Below, in pieces: positions 16,174 to 26,065 of a stretch of 64,000 nucleotides of DNA. A program made the position numbers and the translations under genes. Position 1 is the first letter of the stretch, and every line of letters begins with the position of its first letter. This stretch comes from Roseburia_C amylophila (GTDB taxonomy: Bacteria; Bacillota; Clostridia; Lachnospirales; Lachnospiraceae): contig NZ_JAOQKI010000009.1 of assembly GCF_025567465.1 (NCBI RefSeq), positions 93,684 to 157,683 on the forward strand, given 5' to 3'. The notes beneath the pieces are model-generated. The model was not told where the DNA came from and ran no database searches. It saw only the letters and a list, made by a program, of their open reading frames with translations.

Positions 16174-17241
16174 TTAATTTACCCCCACATTCTTTAGAAT
16201 TGTGTCCGCAACACTTTCTAATGGTACTATTTCATCAACAAGTCCTGTCTCTGCAATTGCCTTTGGCATTCCATATACCACAGATGTTTCTTCATCCTGA
16301 GCAATTACGTATACATTTTTTTCTTTCTGGAGTTCTGAAATTCCCTTTGTTCCATCAGCACCCATTCCGGTAAGAACTACACAGGTAATTTCATCATAGC
16401 CGCTGTCCATCAAAGACTCATACATCAGATTGGCACATGGTCTTAATCCACCAATTGCCGGTGCATCACTTAAAACAATACAGTGCGTTCCATCTGCTAA
16501 CCGCTGTACCAGTAAATGTTTTCCTCCCGGTGCCACATAAACATGTCCTTTTTCCAAGACATCACCTTCGTTTGCCTCTTTCACATCCAGCGGGCTGAGT
16601 TCATTCAGCCGGTCTGCCATGGATTTTGTAAAACCAGCCGGCATATGCTGAACCACAAGAACCGGTGCATCCATATTGGATTTCAGCAATGGAATTACAC
16701 TCTGTAAAGATTTTGGACCGCCTGTGGAACATGCAATTGCAACAATCTTGCTCCGGGCTGCATCCTTCGTTCTAATCTTCCGGACAGCTGCCGGTTTTAC
16801 CACATTCGTAATTACTTTTTTCTGATACGTCTGTGTGCTTCCTGCTGCAGTTATTGTTGCAAGAACTTTTATCAGTTTTTCCCGGAAACGCTGTCCCTTT
16901 GTCTCTATCAGATTATTTGGTTTCTCGATAAAGTCAATTGCACCACGTTCCATTGCCTTGAGTGTAACTTCAGCTCCATCTGTCGTTAATGTACTGACCA
17001 TTACTACTGTTGCTTTTATATTTTCTTTTTGTAATCTTTCAAGTAGTTCCAGTCCGTTCATTCTTGGCATATTTACATCTAAAACAACTGCGTCATATGC
17101 TTTCTGACACAATTTTTCATATGCTTCCAAACCATCTCTGCATGTATCCGTTGCCTGAAAACCACTATCTGAATTAATTATATCACAGATAACTCTTCTC
17201 ATGAGTGCTGAGTCATCAACAACCAGAATATTCTTTTTCAT
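16174..17241 (-). CDS. cheB: Chemotaxis methylesterase/deamidase CheB
   Basis: Response regulator that demethylates chemoreceptors. The receiver domain (1-120) has phospho-acceptor Asp55 in AVVLDVNMPRMNG. After a linker the catalytic domain (about 165-355) shows the triad Ser in ACSTGGPKSL, His in VQHMPAGFT and Asp in TGMGADGTKG. No cheR is in the window, so the matching methyltransferase must be elsewhere. Confidence 0.97.
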   Translation of the reverse strand: MKKNILVVDDSALMRRVICDIINSDSGFQATDTCRDGLEAYEKLCQKAYDAVVLDVNMPRMNGLELLERLQKENIKATVVMVSTLTTDGAEVTLKAMERGAIDFIEKPNNLIETKGQRFREKLIKVLATITAAGSTQTYQKKVITNVVKPAAVRKIRTKDAARSKIVAIACSTGGPKSLQSVIPLLKSNMDAPVLVVQHMPAGFTKSMADRLNELSPLDVKEANEGDVLEKGHVYVAPGGKHLLVQRLADGTHCIVLSDAPAIGGLRPCANLMYESLMDSGYDEITCVVLTGMGADGTKGISELQKEKNVYVIAQDEETSVVYGMPKAIAETGLVDEIVPLESVADTILKNVGVN

Positions 17242-17256
17242 TCTATTAATTTAACC

Positions 17257-17997
17257 CTATCCTTTTCCTCTCTGTCTTGCTTTTCTTTCTTCTGCAAAAA
17301 TATACCTGATAATTTCTTCCCTTATTTTATCATCACGAATAATAAATTTCAGTCGGTTTTCATACATATTATCACGATTTAACAGCTTCGTACTTCGCAG
17401 GATATATCCTGGAAGATAATATTGTTTTTCACCGGTCTGCGTCTGTAGCATCACAATAATCAGAACAGCTTTTCCCTCTTCTAACTGCTCATTCGTCACA
17501 AAGCGTACACCACCTCCACTGATATCAACAATAGTGCCCTTTTTCTGCTTTTTATAAAAATCATCATCCCTGAGACTTGCGATGATGTCTTCCGTCTGTT
17601 TCATTTCCGCTTCTTCGTCTGTCAGATGGAAATACCCCATATCAAGGACACATTCCATACGGTAATATTCCCGTCTCTGATATTTGCTCAGTGGTGTATT
17701 TAATACAATCCGGAGCAGGTAGCGGTTCTCCGTCTTATAACGTTCCCGGATCTGACCAATGCTTTTATACAATCCATTCGGTGTATAGAATACAAATTCA
17801 TAGCGAAGTCCCAGTGGAAGTAATATCAGTTTTCCACTCTGAATCGGCATCATTATCTCCATTTCACCATTTTCAAACAGTTCAAAAATCTGACTCTTGT
17901 AAACTGGTGCAGCCTTTTCTGCAGATTCTGGCCTTTCCGTCTGGTTCACTATATGAATATCAATTTTCATTCCTTCCCGTAAAACATTTGAAATCAT
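17257..17997 (-). CDS. PilZ-domain cyclic-di-GMP receptor (YcgR-type)
   Basis: Probable flagellar brake or motility regulator that responds to cyclic-di-GMP. The 246 residues have a YcgR-like N-terminal beta domain (about 1-100) and a PilZ domain (about 105-235). The ligand motifs are present: an RxxxR in QRREYYRMEC and the D-x-S-x-x-G block in VDISGGGVRFV. It is embedded between flhG and cheB, as in other Firmicutes fla/che loci, and is probably translated with them. B. subtilis YpfA/DgrA and E. coli YcgR are functional analogues. Confidence 0.85.
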   Translation of the reverse strand: MISNVLREGMKIDIHIVNQTERPESAEKAAPVYKSQIFELFENGEMEIMMPIQSGKLILLPLGLRYEFVFYTPNGLYKSIGQIRERYKTENRYLLRIVLNTPLSKYQRREYYRMECVLDMGYFHLTDEEAEMKQTEDIIASLRDDDFYKKQKKGTIVDISGGGVRFVTNEQLEEGKAVLIIVMLQTQTGEKQYYLPGYILRSTKLLNRDNMYENRLKFIIRDDKIREEIIRYIFAEERKARQRGKG

Positions 17998-18005
17998 TCT
18001 ATCAC

Positions 18006-18881
18006 CTATCTGTTATTAAAAAATTCAGCAAACAACTGGGCAAAGCCCCGCTTCATCAACGGAATATCATGCGCACCTTCTATAAGATTATTTGCAAGTA
18101 TCTCAAATGCTTTTGCCGACTTGGTCTCCGGTGCATATAAAGATACTATCTGCTGCTGGCGTATTGCTTTTTCAAACATGGAATCCTGCGGTATCATGCC
18201 GAGATATTCAAGATTACCATTTAAAAACTGTGACACAACGGTATTTAATTTATCATATACTGCCTGTCCATCTTCCACAGAATTTACACGGTTGGCAACC
18301 ACATGAATCTGCGTTCCGCTTTTGGCAAAATTCGGATTCCGGTGCAGTGCCTTTAACAGAGAATAGGAATCGGTCAGTGAGCTTGGTTCCGGTGTTGATA
18401 CCAGAAGGACCTCCGGACAAGCCATAACAAATTCCAATACGCTGTCTGCAATTCCTGCTCCGGTATCCACCAGTACAATATCAGCCATTTCATCTAACTG
18501 TGCCAGATTACGTACTAAAAAAGTAATCTGATCCTTGGACAGATTATTCATTCCCACAATGCCTGAGCCGCCTGAGATAAAGCTTACTCCTGCCGGTCCC
18601 TCTGTTATAATCTGCCGTATATCCATTCCCCGGTATATAACATCACTCAGATTATGTTTTGGTATTGCTCCAAGCATAACTTCTACATTTGCCAGTCCCA
18701 AATCAGCATCAAAAATAATAACTTTCTTATTCATTTTCTGAAACTGGATTGCCAGATTAACTGTAACGCTGGATTTTCCCACGCCACCTTTTCCACTGGT
18801 AACCGTAATTACTCTTGCTTTCTGGGGAAGCTTCTGGTTCTTTAATTTAATTACATTGCGCAGTTTTTCTGCCTGATCCAT
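18006..18881 (-). CDS. flhG: Flagellar number regulator FlhG (MinD-like ATPase)
   Basis: ParA/MinD-type ATPase that acts with FlhF to set flagellar number and placement. The 291-residue chain starts with a short FlhF-activating N-terminal helix, then the deviant Walker A TSGKGGVGKSSVTVNLA (about 27-43), Walker B IIFDADLGLANVE, and a C-terminal segment that may form the membrane-targeting helix. It is 5 bases from flhF, the standard flhA-flhF-flhG arrangement. Confidence 0.95.
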   Translation of the reverse strand: MDQAEKLRNVIKLKNQKLPQKARVITVTSGKGGVGKSSVTVNLAIQFQKMNKKVIIFDADLGLANVEVMLGAIPKHNLSDVIYRGMDIRQIITEGPAGVSFISGGSGIVGMNNLSKDQITFLVRNLAQLDEMADIVLVDTGAGIADSVLEFVMACPEVLLVSTPEPSSLTDSYSLLKALHRNPNFAKSGTQIHVVANRVNSVEDGQAVYDKLNTVVSQFLNGNLEYLGMIPQDSMFEKAIRQQQIVSLYAPETKSAKAFEILANNLIEGAHDIPLMKRGFAQLFAEFFNNR

Positions 18882-18885
18882 ATTA

Positions 18886-20121
18886 TTATCTGCCTCCCAA
18901 TAACTGTTTTACAATTTTCTGTGACTGGAAAATTTCAATATCATCTGGCACATTCTGCCCTGTTGTCACATAGGAAACATCCGCACCAGAATACATGCGA
19001 ATATTTAACAGACTACCATAACTACTGGTTTCATCTAATTTAGTAAAAATAATCTTATAATCCGATATCTCATGGTATTTATCTACAATTTCCATCAAAT
19101 CGCGGTATTTTGTAGTTGCGCTTAATACCAGATAAACATCCTTCTCATATTTGTCATCCAGACTTTCTATGAGGTTTCTCATATCTTTTCTCTGATCTTC
19201 ATTCTTATAAGAGAATCCTGCGGTATCTACCAGAACGAGATCATAATCCTTTACACGCTCTATGGCTGCATTCATTTCTTCCGATGAATAAATAACTGTC
19301 AGCGGTGTATCCAAGATATTCGCATAAGTACGTAACTGTTCTGCCGCAGCAATCCGATAAGTATCTGCTGTTAAAAACGCTACTTTTTTGCCATAATCCA
19401 CTTTAAATCTGGAAGCCACTTTTGCAATGGTTGTTGTCTTGCCAACACCGGTTGGTCCAATAAAAAATACGATTTTAGGCTGTCCCGGTACCAGTTCAAT
19501 CTTTTGAGGCTGTCCGAATTTTAATACCATTTTCTGGTAAACATTGGATAAGATAATATCCATGCTTGCACTGCCTCTTAAATTCTTCTCCACATCATCT
19601 AATATCTGGTTGACATATCTTTCATTCACTTCATTATCCAGTAATGTTTCATAAATCATGCGGATACAACGGAAAGTCTCAGACTGCTGATGCTTCATAT
19701 CCTTTGGAGCATCAGTTTCCTTTTCCGGCTTTTCCTCTTCTTTTGGTTCTTCTTCTTTTTCCGGTTTTAACTTCTTTTCTAATAAATTAGAAAGACTTTC
19801 TATCTTTTCTTCCAAATCATGACTGCTTTCCGGATGAATGGATGCTGGTTCCGGTGCCGGAATTTCAATTTTTTCATTTGCTGCAAAATTTATGCTGTCA
19901 TGCATCTTTAATGGAGCATGTAACGCAGGAAGAGGATTAACTGTCTGTTCCTTTTCCTCTAATGCTGCCGTCACTTCATAAGTTGTGCTCTTTAATGCCC
20001 GGAATAAACCCTTCGGTTTGATTTCCTTTACATTCATAATCACAACTGCTTCTCCCATTTCCTTTTTCGCCTTATCAACTGCCTCTTCTCTTGTTCTGCC
20101 CTGAAATTTATTAATCGTCAT
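18886..20121 (-). CDS. flhF: Flagellar SRP-like GTPase FlhF
   Basis: SRP-family GTPase that positions flagellar basal bodies. The 411-residue protein has the B domain (1-60, TREEAVDKAKKEMGEAVVIM), a Pro/Glu/Lys-rich linker (about 90-145), and an NG GTPase domain with G1 IGPTGVGKTTTIAKVA, a TADTYRIAAAEQL segment and G3 LVDTAGFS. It ends 2 bases from flhA on the upstream side. Confidence 0.96.
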   Translation of the reverse strand: MTINKFQGRTREEAVDKAKKEMGEAVVIMNVKEIKPKGLFRALKSTTYEVTAALEEKEQTVNPLPALHAPLKMHDSINFAANEKIEIPAPEPASIHPESSHDLEEKIESLSNLLEKKLKPEKEEEPKEEEKPEKETDAPKDMKHQQSETFRCIRMIYETLLDNEVNERYVNQILDDVEKNLRGSASMDIILSNVYQKMVLKFGQPQKIELVPGQPKIVFFIGPTGVGKTTTIAKVASRFKVDYGKKVAFLTADTYRIAAAEQLRTYANILDTPLTVIYSSEEMNAAIERVKDYDLVLVDTAGFSYKNEDQRKDMRNLIESLDDKYEKDVYLVLSATTKYRDLMEIVDKYHEISDYKIIFTKLDETSSYGSLLNIRMYSGADVSYVTTGQNVPDDIEIFQSQKIVKQLLGGR

Positions 20122-20122
20122 T

Positions 20123-22156
20123 TTATGCTGTCACCATCCCTACTGATTGTAATTCCACATTTGATTCCACTTCATTATAAGACACCACAATGAGGTCTTT
20201 GAAATAGTCTTCGGTGAGTTTCTTAAAATACATCCGCACAATTGGCGAAGTAATGACAATCGGATTCTTTCCAATATTCTCTAACTTCGCTACTTCCTGC
20301 TTTAAGGATTCCATAATATTCTTGGTCTTCTCCGGATCTAAAGTCAAATAAGCCCCCTGCTCAGTCTGTTTTACAGAACCCATGATTTCCTGTTCCACCT
20401 TCGGATCTAATGTTACCACGCTGGTTGTCTCATTTGCCGGAAAGTATTTACTTGAAATTGCACGTTTTAATCCCTGACGCACATATTCTGTCAATACATC
20501 GGTATCCCTGGTTGTTACCGCATGGTCTGCTAAATTTTCAAAAATCGTAAGCAGGTCACGGATAGAGATGCCCTCCTGTAAAAGATTCTGTAAAACTTTC
20601 TGAATTTCACCAATACTAAGAAGCTTCGGTGTAAGTTCATCCACAAGTGCAGGATTGTTTTCCTTGATATTACTAATAAGATTAGATACATCCTGTCTGG
20701 TAAGAAGTTCTGCAATATGGGAACGGATTACCTCTGTAAGATGGGTGGCAATAATAGATGGTGGATCTACTACGGTATAGCCAAGACTCTCCGCACGCTC
20801 TCTCTGTCCCTCTGTAATCCAGATTGCCGGCAGATGGAAGGATGGCTCAAAGGTCGGAATACCGGTGATTTCCTCTTCCACATATCCCGGATTCATTGCC
20901 ATATAGTGGTCAAAAAGGATTTCTCCTTCTGTTACCTGAATTCCCTTTATCTTAATAATATACTGGTTAGGATTTAACTGAATATTATCACGCAGACGAA
21001 TAATCGGAACCACTGTTCCAAGTTCCAGCGCAATCTGTCTACGGATCATTACTACACGGTCCAAAAGGTCTCCACCCTGATTTACATCTGCCAGTGGAAT
21101 AATACCATAACCAAACTCCAGTTCAATAGGATCAACCTGAAGCAGTGAAACCACATTCTCCGGCCGCCGGATTTCTTCTGCCGCCGTTTCATCTGCATTG
21201 GTTTCCTCTTCGATTTCTTCCACCTTTACATCCTTTTGTATCTTCCGTCCGGCAGCTAAAAATGCAATGCCAAGCGCACAGAAAAGTACCGGATTCAGCG
21301 GAGTTGCAATTCCAAGAAAGGTTATCGTTGCACCTACAATATACAATACCTTGGGAATTCCAAAAAGCTGTTTTACCAGCATGGATCCAAAATCCGCTTC
21401 ACTGGATGCTTTTGTTACGAGAATACCTGTTGCCAGCGAAATCAAAAGAGACGGAACCTGGCTGACCAGTCCATCACCAATGGTTAATATACCATATTTC
21501 TGAAGTGCCTCCATGGCAGACAGCCCGCCATTCATGACCCCCATAATCGTTCCACCAATCAGGTTGATGAATGTAATAATAAGGCCGGCCGTTGCATCTC
21601 CTTTTACATACTTGGTTGCACCATCCATAGAACCAAAGAAGTTAGATTCCTGCTGAATCTTAGTTCTCCGTTCTCTTGCTTCCTTCTCTGTGATGGCACC
21701 AGTATTTAAATCCGCGTCAATTGCCATCTGTTTTCCAGGCATTGCATCCAATGTAAAACGTGCAGTTACCTCAGATACACGCTCAGAACCTTTATTGATA
21801 ACGATAAACTGTATCAGAATCAGGACAATAAATACAATTGCTCCGATTACAAGATTACCACCACCTACAAAGCCTCCAAAGGTCTCTACTACATTTCCTG
21901 GTTCACCGGTAGATAAAATCAATCGGGTGGAAGAAACATTTAATGAGATTCGGAATATGGTGGTAAACAATAACAGTGTCGGGAAAAATGACATATCCAG
22001 CACTTCTTTTGCAAATAATGCATTAAAAAGAATAATCATTGCCAGTGAAATATTAATCGCCAGCATGACATCCAATAAAATAGAAGGAATCGGAATAATA
22101 AAGAATATGACTGCAGCAAGAAGATAGATTGCTACACCAAAATCCGCTTTTTTCAT
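20123..22156 (-). CDS. flhA: Flagellar export gate protein FlhA
   Basis: Major component of the flagellar type III export gate. The N-terminal half of the 677-residue protein has about eight membrane helices and the FHIPEP signature region, with FTLDAMPGKQMAIDADLNTG as the conserved cytoplasmic loop. The C-terminal half (about 330-677) is the cytoplasmic domain that receives chaperone-substrate complexes. It is preceded by flhB and followed by flhF. Confidence 0.97.
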   Translation of the reverse strand: MKKADFGVAIYLLAAVIFFIIPIPSILLDVMLAINISLAMIILFNALFAKEVLDMSFFPTLLLFTTIFRISLNVSSTRLILSTGEPGNVVETFGGFVGGGNLVIGAIVFIVLILIQFIVINKGSERVSEVTARFTLDAMPGKQMAIDADLNTGAITEKEARERRTKIQQESNFFGSMDGATKYVKGDATAGLIITFINLIGGTIMGVMNGGLSAMEALQKYGILTIGDGLVSQVPSLLISLATGILVTKASSEADFGSMLVKQLFGIPKVLYIVGATITFLGIATPLNPVLFCALGIAFLAAGRKIQKDVKVEEIEEETNADETAAEEIRRPENVVSLLQVDPIELEFGYGIIPLADVNQGGDLLDRVVMIRRQIALELGTVVPIIRLRDNIQLNPNQYIIKIKGIQVTEGEILFDHYMAMNPGYVEEEITGIPTFEPSFHLPAIWITEGQRERAESLGYTVVDPPSIIATHLTEVIRSHIAELLTRQDVSNLISNIKENNPALVDELTPKLLSIGEIQKVLQNLLQEGISIRDLLTIFENLADHAVTTRDTDVLTEYVRQGLKRAISSKYFPANETTSVVTLDPKVEQEIMGSVKQTEQGAYLTLDPEKTKNIMESLKQEVAKLENIGKNPIVITSPIVRMYFKKLTEDYFKDLIVVSYNEVESNVELQSVGMVTA

Positions 22157-22186
22157 TCCGGTTTCCTCCTTTCATTTAAATTCGTA

Positions 22187-23314
22187 TTAATTTCTGCCTT
22201 TTAGATTGTAAACCATCGCAAGCACTTCTGCAACTGCCTGATACAATTCTGGTGGAATTTCTGCTCCGACATTTACATTTGCATAAAGCATACGCGCCAA
22301 CGGTTTATTCTCTACAATTTCCACCTGATTTTCTCTTGCCACTTCCTTAATCTTTGCAGCAAGAAAATCTTCACCCTTTGCAACCACAACCGGTGCTTTG
22401 GATACTTCCGCATCATACCTTATCGCAACTGCATAATGGGTCGGGTTCGTAATGACTACGTCTGCCTTCGGCACATCCTGCATCATTCGTCGCTGCGATG
22501 CCTCACGCATTCTCTGACGCTGTCTTCCCTTAATCTGTGGGTCTCCTTCAGTATTTTTATACTCGTCCTTTACCTCCTGTTTGGTCATCTTCATTTCTTC
22601 TTTGAATTTATGTTTCTGATAAATCAAATCAGCGATTCCGACAATCAGGTAAACCAGGCTTGTTTTTAAACCCACATCCACAATAAGTCCGGCAATCAAT
22701 GCAACTGCCTGTAACAGTTCCATATCATAGATAACAAATAATTCTCCCTGCCTGTCCTTAATCTCGGAATACGCCACATACATGACCAGTGCCACTTTGA
22801 CAATAGACTTTACAAGTTCAAACAGAGAATCTTTGGAAAACATCCGTTTAAACCCATTGATAGGATTAAACTTTGATAATTCCGGTTTTAATGGCTTCCC
22901 GCTTATTTTCCAGCCCACCTGAAGTACACTGACTAAAAACGTTACCACTATTCCGATTAAAAGAAACGGTATCATGACCTTTATCATTTCAATCACAGCC
23001 TGTGACATTAGCATATGGCTGGATTTTACTGTCATGCCTGTCTTATTTTCTAATAGAATATCCGGGATTTTCCGATAGAAACCTGAAAACTCATTCATTA
23101 AGGTTTCTGAAACATAGCTTCCAAAAATCTTCAATCCCAGGAATAAAACAATTAAATCTACTGCTCCGGAAAATTCCTTGCTTTTTGCAACTTTTCCTTC
23201 TTCTCTTGCATCTTTTAATTTTTTTGCAGTTGCCGGCTCTGTCTTTTCGCCGCCAGGTCCCTCTTTTGCGAACCACTGCAGATTATATTTCAGAAGTAAA
23301 TCTCTTTCCTCCAT
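22187..23314 (-). CDS. flhB: Flagellar export switch protein FlhB
   Basis: Export gate component that switches substrate specificity from rod/hook to filament. In 375 residues there are an N-terminal basic segment with GGEKTEPATAKKLKDAREEG, four membrane helices, and a cytoplasmic domain with the autocleavage motif NPTHYAV (about 265-271). The motif is intact, so self-cleavage between Asn and Pro is expected. FliK, the ruler that triggers the switch, is encoded further up the locus. Confidence 0.97.
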   Translation of the reverse strand: MEERDLLLKYNLQWFAKEGPGGEKTEPATAKKLKDAREEGKVAKSKEFSGAVDLIVLFLGLKIFGSYVSETLMNEFSGFYRKIPDILLENKTGMTVKSSHMLMSQAVIEMIKVMIPFLLIGIVVTFLVSVLQVGWKISGKPLKPELSKFNPINGFKRMFSKDSLFELVKSIVKVALVMYVAYSEIKDRQGELFVIYDMELLQAVALIAGLIVDVGLKTSLVYLIVGIADLIYQKHKFKEEMKMTKQEVKDEYKNTEGDPQIKGRQRQRMREASQRRMMQDVPKADVVITNPTHYAVAIRYDAEVSKAPVVVAKGEDFLAAKIKEVARENQVEIVENKPLARMLYANVNVGAEIPPELYQAVAEVLAMVYNLKGRN

Positions 23315-23339
23315 ATAAATCTCCTATTCATGTACCAGC

Positions 23340-24122
23340 TTATCCATGCATTCCTGATGCAATTCCGGTAACCATCCGTTTCATCTCAGTAAACACAAAA
23401 TCGGATACATACGGAAGCAGCTGTATCGTCAAAAACAAAACCAGAAATCCAAGTAATATCTTAAGCTGGATACCAACAGAAAACATATTCATCTGTGGTG
23501 CAATCTTTGCCATGATTCCAAGAATACAGTTCAATATCATTAACACTGCAAAAACAGGAAGTGCCACCCGGAAACCAAGCACCATGGAATCCGTCATATA
23601 AGAAACCATGGTCTGAAGCAGGGAATCCCACATAAAATTCTGACCATTTACCGGAATCAGAGTGAAAGAATCAACAATTGCCTGTAAGATATACTGATAC
23701 ATTCCACTGGACATGAGCAATAACATGACCAGATAATTATAAAAATTACCTGTTATTGGAGAATTTGTTTTACTTACCGGATCATACTCGGTTGCCATGG
23801 ACAAGCCCATATTTAAATCCATAATATTACCCGCAAATAAAACAATGGAATTACAAATATTTGCTCCAAAACCAATCAGCAATCCTGTAATTCCCTCTTT
23901 CACGACAATTGTGGCATATTCAATTACTCCTCCATATTCTATCGTGCTTTCAGGTAATACTCCAATCAACAGGATGGATACAAATACTGAGAAACCAATT
24001 TTGACTCTTCCCGGAGTATTCGACATGCTAAAAAATGGAGCCGAAAAAACAAAAGAAGTAATCCTCACCAGAACCAGCAAAAAATATTCAAATGTAAGCA
24101 GTGAGAAACTATAATTAACCAT
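23340..24122 (-). CDS. fliR: Flagellar export protein FliR
   Basis: Membrane core subunit of the export gate, assembling with FliP and FliQ. The 260-residue protein is mostly hydrophobic helices (six or more), with the FliR-type features LVRITSFVFSAPFFS near the start and VALPVFAVLMILNCILG in the second half. It lies between fliQ and flhB, in the classical fliP-fliQ-fliR-flhB order. Confidence 0.95.
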   Translation of the reverse strand: MVNYSFSLLTFEYFLLVLVRITSFVFSAPFFSMSNTPGRVKIGFSVFVSILLIGVLPESTIEYGGVIEYATIVVKEGITGLLIGFGANICNSIVLFAGNIMDLNMGLSMATEYDPVSKTNSPITGNFYNYLVMLLLMSSGMYQYILQAIVDSFTLIPVNGQNFMWDSLLQTMVSYMTDSMVLGFRVALPVFAVLMILNCILGIMAKIAPQMNMFSVGIQLKILLGFLVLFLTIQLLPYVSDFVFTEMKRMVTGIASGMHG

Positions 24123-24142
24123 GTTTTATCTCTACCTGTATA

Positions 24143-24415
24143 TCAACTGATATATAAACTAAAATCAGACCACAATCTCGTCATAAAATCAGTCATATTA
24201 TTCAGCATCCACGCTCCAAAGAGAAGCATTCCTGCAAATACACCCAGAATCTTCGGTACAAAGGTAAGCGTCTGTTCCTGAATAGATGTAACCGTCTGAA
24301 AAATACTAATAATCAAGCCTACGATAAGTGATATTAAAAGCAATGGAGCCGAAGTTAAAATAATATTATAAATAGCGTCCCTTGCAATATCTAAAACTTC
24401 TCCCTGTGTGATCAA
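24143..24415 (-). CDS. fliQ: Flagellar export protein FliQ
   Basis: Small export-gate subunit of 90 residues with two membrane helices (about 17-40 and 52-75) separated by a short loop TVTSIQEQTLTFVPK, which is the family hallmark. It lies 17 bases after fliP and 20 bases before fliR. Confidence 0.95.
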   Translation of the reverse strand: MITQGEVLDIARDAIYNIILTSAPLLLISLIVGLIISIFQTVTSIQEQTLTFVPKILGVFAGMLLFGAWMLNNMTDFMTRLWSDFSLYIS

Positions 24416-24432
24416 TTTCTACACCTCTTTCA

Positions 24433-25290
24433 TCAGTAAAATGTCTCTACCAGTTCCCTGATAACAAGATTCCATCCATCAGCAAGCACAAACAGCAGAA
24501 TCTTAAACGGAAGAGAAATCGTAGTTGGCGGAAGCATCATCATACCCATCGACATAAGGACAGATGCTACTACCATGTCAATTACAATAAACGGAATATA
24601 TATAACAAATCCAATAATAAATGCCTGTCTCAGCTCACTTAAAATAAAGCTCGGAATCAGCACAGTATTGGATATATCATCCTGTGTCTCATAAGTCACG
24701 CCGGCAATGTCACAAAATGTATTGATATCCTTTGCCTGTGTCTGTTTAAACATAAATTCACGGATTGGCTCCATTCCTGCCTCAAAGGCCTGTTCCTGCG
24801 TGATTTCACCGGCATCCAGCGGTTTCAATGCATTTTCATTAATCTGTGTAAAAACCGGGCTCATAATAAACAGGGTAAGGAACAACGCCAGTCCAATCAA
24901 CACCTGATTTGGCGGAACAGTCTGCGTTCCAATTGCTGCTCTTACAAAATGAAGCACAATAATAATTCTGGTAAAGGAAGTCAGCATAATAAGAATAGAT
25001 GGTGCTAACGCAATTACAGTCAGTACCAGAAAAATCCGAACTGTTCCGGATAAATTTCCCTCTCCATTATTAATATTAACAGAAAGTCCATTATTACCAG
25101 AGGATGCTGTTCCATCTGTACCATTGCCATTTTCAGTTGACTGATTACTATTACTGCTGTCAGTTACCCCAGGTATATTTACAGATGCCGCATACGCTTT
25201 CTGTGGTACAAATGCCACCAGTGTAACAACAACTGCAATAACCGCAAATATAAAAGATACCAGACAGTATTTCTTCTTAAAATTACTCAT
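24433..25290 (-). CDS. fliP: Flagellar export protein FliP
   Basis: Pore-forming export gate subunit. The 285 residues begin with a cleavable-type signal sequence (about 1-34, ending near KAYA), then a Ser/Asn/Gly-rich stretch, and the FliP core with TSFTRIIIVLHFVRAAIGTQ and QVLIGLALFLTLFIMSP. The end shows MGMMMLPPTTISLPFKILLF, a conserved signature. The start overlaps fliO by 8 bases. Confidence 0.96.
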   Translation of the reverse strand: MSNFKKKYCLVSFIFAVIAVVVTLVAFVPQKAYAASVNIPGVTDSSNSNQSTENGNGTDGTASSGNNGLSVNINNGEGNLSGTVRIFLVLTVIALAPSILIMLTSFTRIIIVLHFVRAAIGTQTVPPNQVLIGLALFLTLFIMSPVFTQINENALKPLDAGEITQEQAFEAGMEPIREFMFKQTQAKDINTFCDIAGVTYETQDDISNTVLIPSFILSELRQAFIIGFVIYIPFIVIDMVVASVLMSMGMMMLPPTTISLPFKILLFVLADGWNLVIRELVETFY

Positions 25291-25681
25291 CCTTATGCCT
25301 GCTCTTCGGTAAATGTTCTTTGAACTGTTTCATAATGTTAGAGAAACTTTCTCCTGTATTCTGATATTTCACCGTATCTTCCAGCGAAACATCATTTAAC
25401 TGTTCCCTTGTAAGCTGTGCTAACATCGTCACTTCATCTTTTCCGATTCCGATTACGAGATAGGTCTCTCCCACCTCTATAATCTGAATATACTTATTTG
25501 TAGTGAGTTTCATAGTCTCCACTACCCGCATATTCTTCTGAAAATTATGTTGCTTCTGATATCCGGCAATCCATTTTGTTACATAATATGTAATTGCAAG
25601 CACAAAAACAAATATCAGCAATACACCTATCAATTGGAAAAAGCTTTGTACGCCCGATGTTCTGCTACTCAGTAATATCAT
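25283..25681 (-). CDS. fliO: Flagellar biosynthesis protein FliO
   Basis: Assists assembly of the FliP pentamer. The 132-residue protein has one membrane helix (about 16-38), then a basic stretch and a small cytoplasmic domain with VVETMKLTTNKYIQIIEVGETYLVIG, the pattern of FliO (FliZ in Bacillus naming). It sits between cheY and fliP, as in B. subtilis, and overlaps fliP by 8 bases. Confidence 0.88.
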   Translation of the reverse strand: MILLSSRTSGVQSFFQLIGVLLIFVFVLAITYYVTKWIAGYQKQHNFQKNMRVVETMKLTTNKYIQIIEVGETYLVIGIGKDEVTMLAQLTREQLNDVSLEDTVKYQNTGESFSNIMKQFKEHLPKSRHKDE

Positions 25682-25682
25682 A

Positions 25683-26045
25683 TTAACCCACTACTTTTTT
25701 TACTGCTTCAAGAACACGTTCTGCCTGAAATGGTTTTACAATAAAATCCTTTGCACCAGACTGGATTGCTTCAATAACCATTGCCTGCTGACCCATTGCA
25801 GAACACATAATTACACATGCATTTGCATCTGCTTCTTTAATCTTTTTTAATGCCTGAATTCCGTCCATCTCCGGCATGGTAATATCCATCAGTACCAGGT
25901 CTGGATGTACTTCATTATATTTTTCGATTGCCTTTACTCCATTTTCTGCTTCCCCGGCAACTGTATATCCATTTTTGGTAAGGATATCCTTAATCATCAT
26001 TCTCATAAAAGCTGCATCATCACAAATTAAAATACTCTTTGCCAT
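25683..26045 (-). CDS. cheY: Chemotaxis response regulator CheY
   Basis: Single-domain receiver of 120 residues that binds the FliM/FliY switch when phosphorylated by CheA. Acidic pocket at Asp9-Asp10, phospho-acceptor Asp54 in LVLMDITMPEMDG, the conserved Ser in IMCSAMGQQ and Lys in DFIVKPF. It lies between fliY and fliO, the B. subtilis position, away from cheA-cheB. Confidence 0.96.
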   Translation of the reverse strand: MAKSILICDDAAFMRMMIKDILTKNGYTVAGEAENGVKAIEKYNEVHPDLVLMDITMPEMDGIQALKKIKEADANACVIMCSAMGQQAMVIEAIQSGAKDFIVKPFQAERVLEAVKKVVG

Positions 26046-26065
26046 ATTAGTTATCTCCTTGCTAA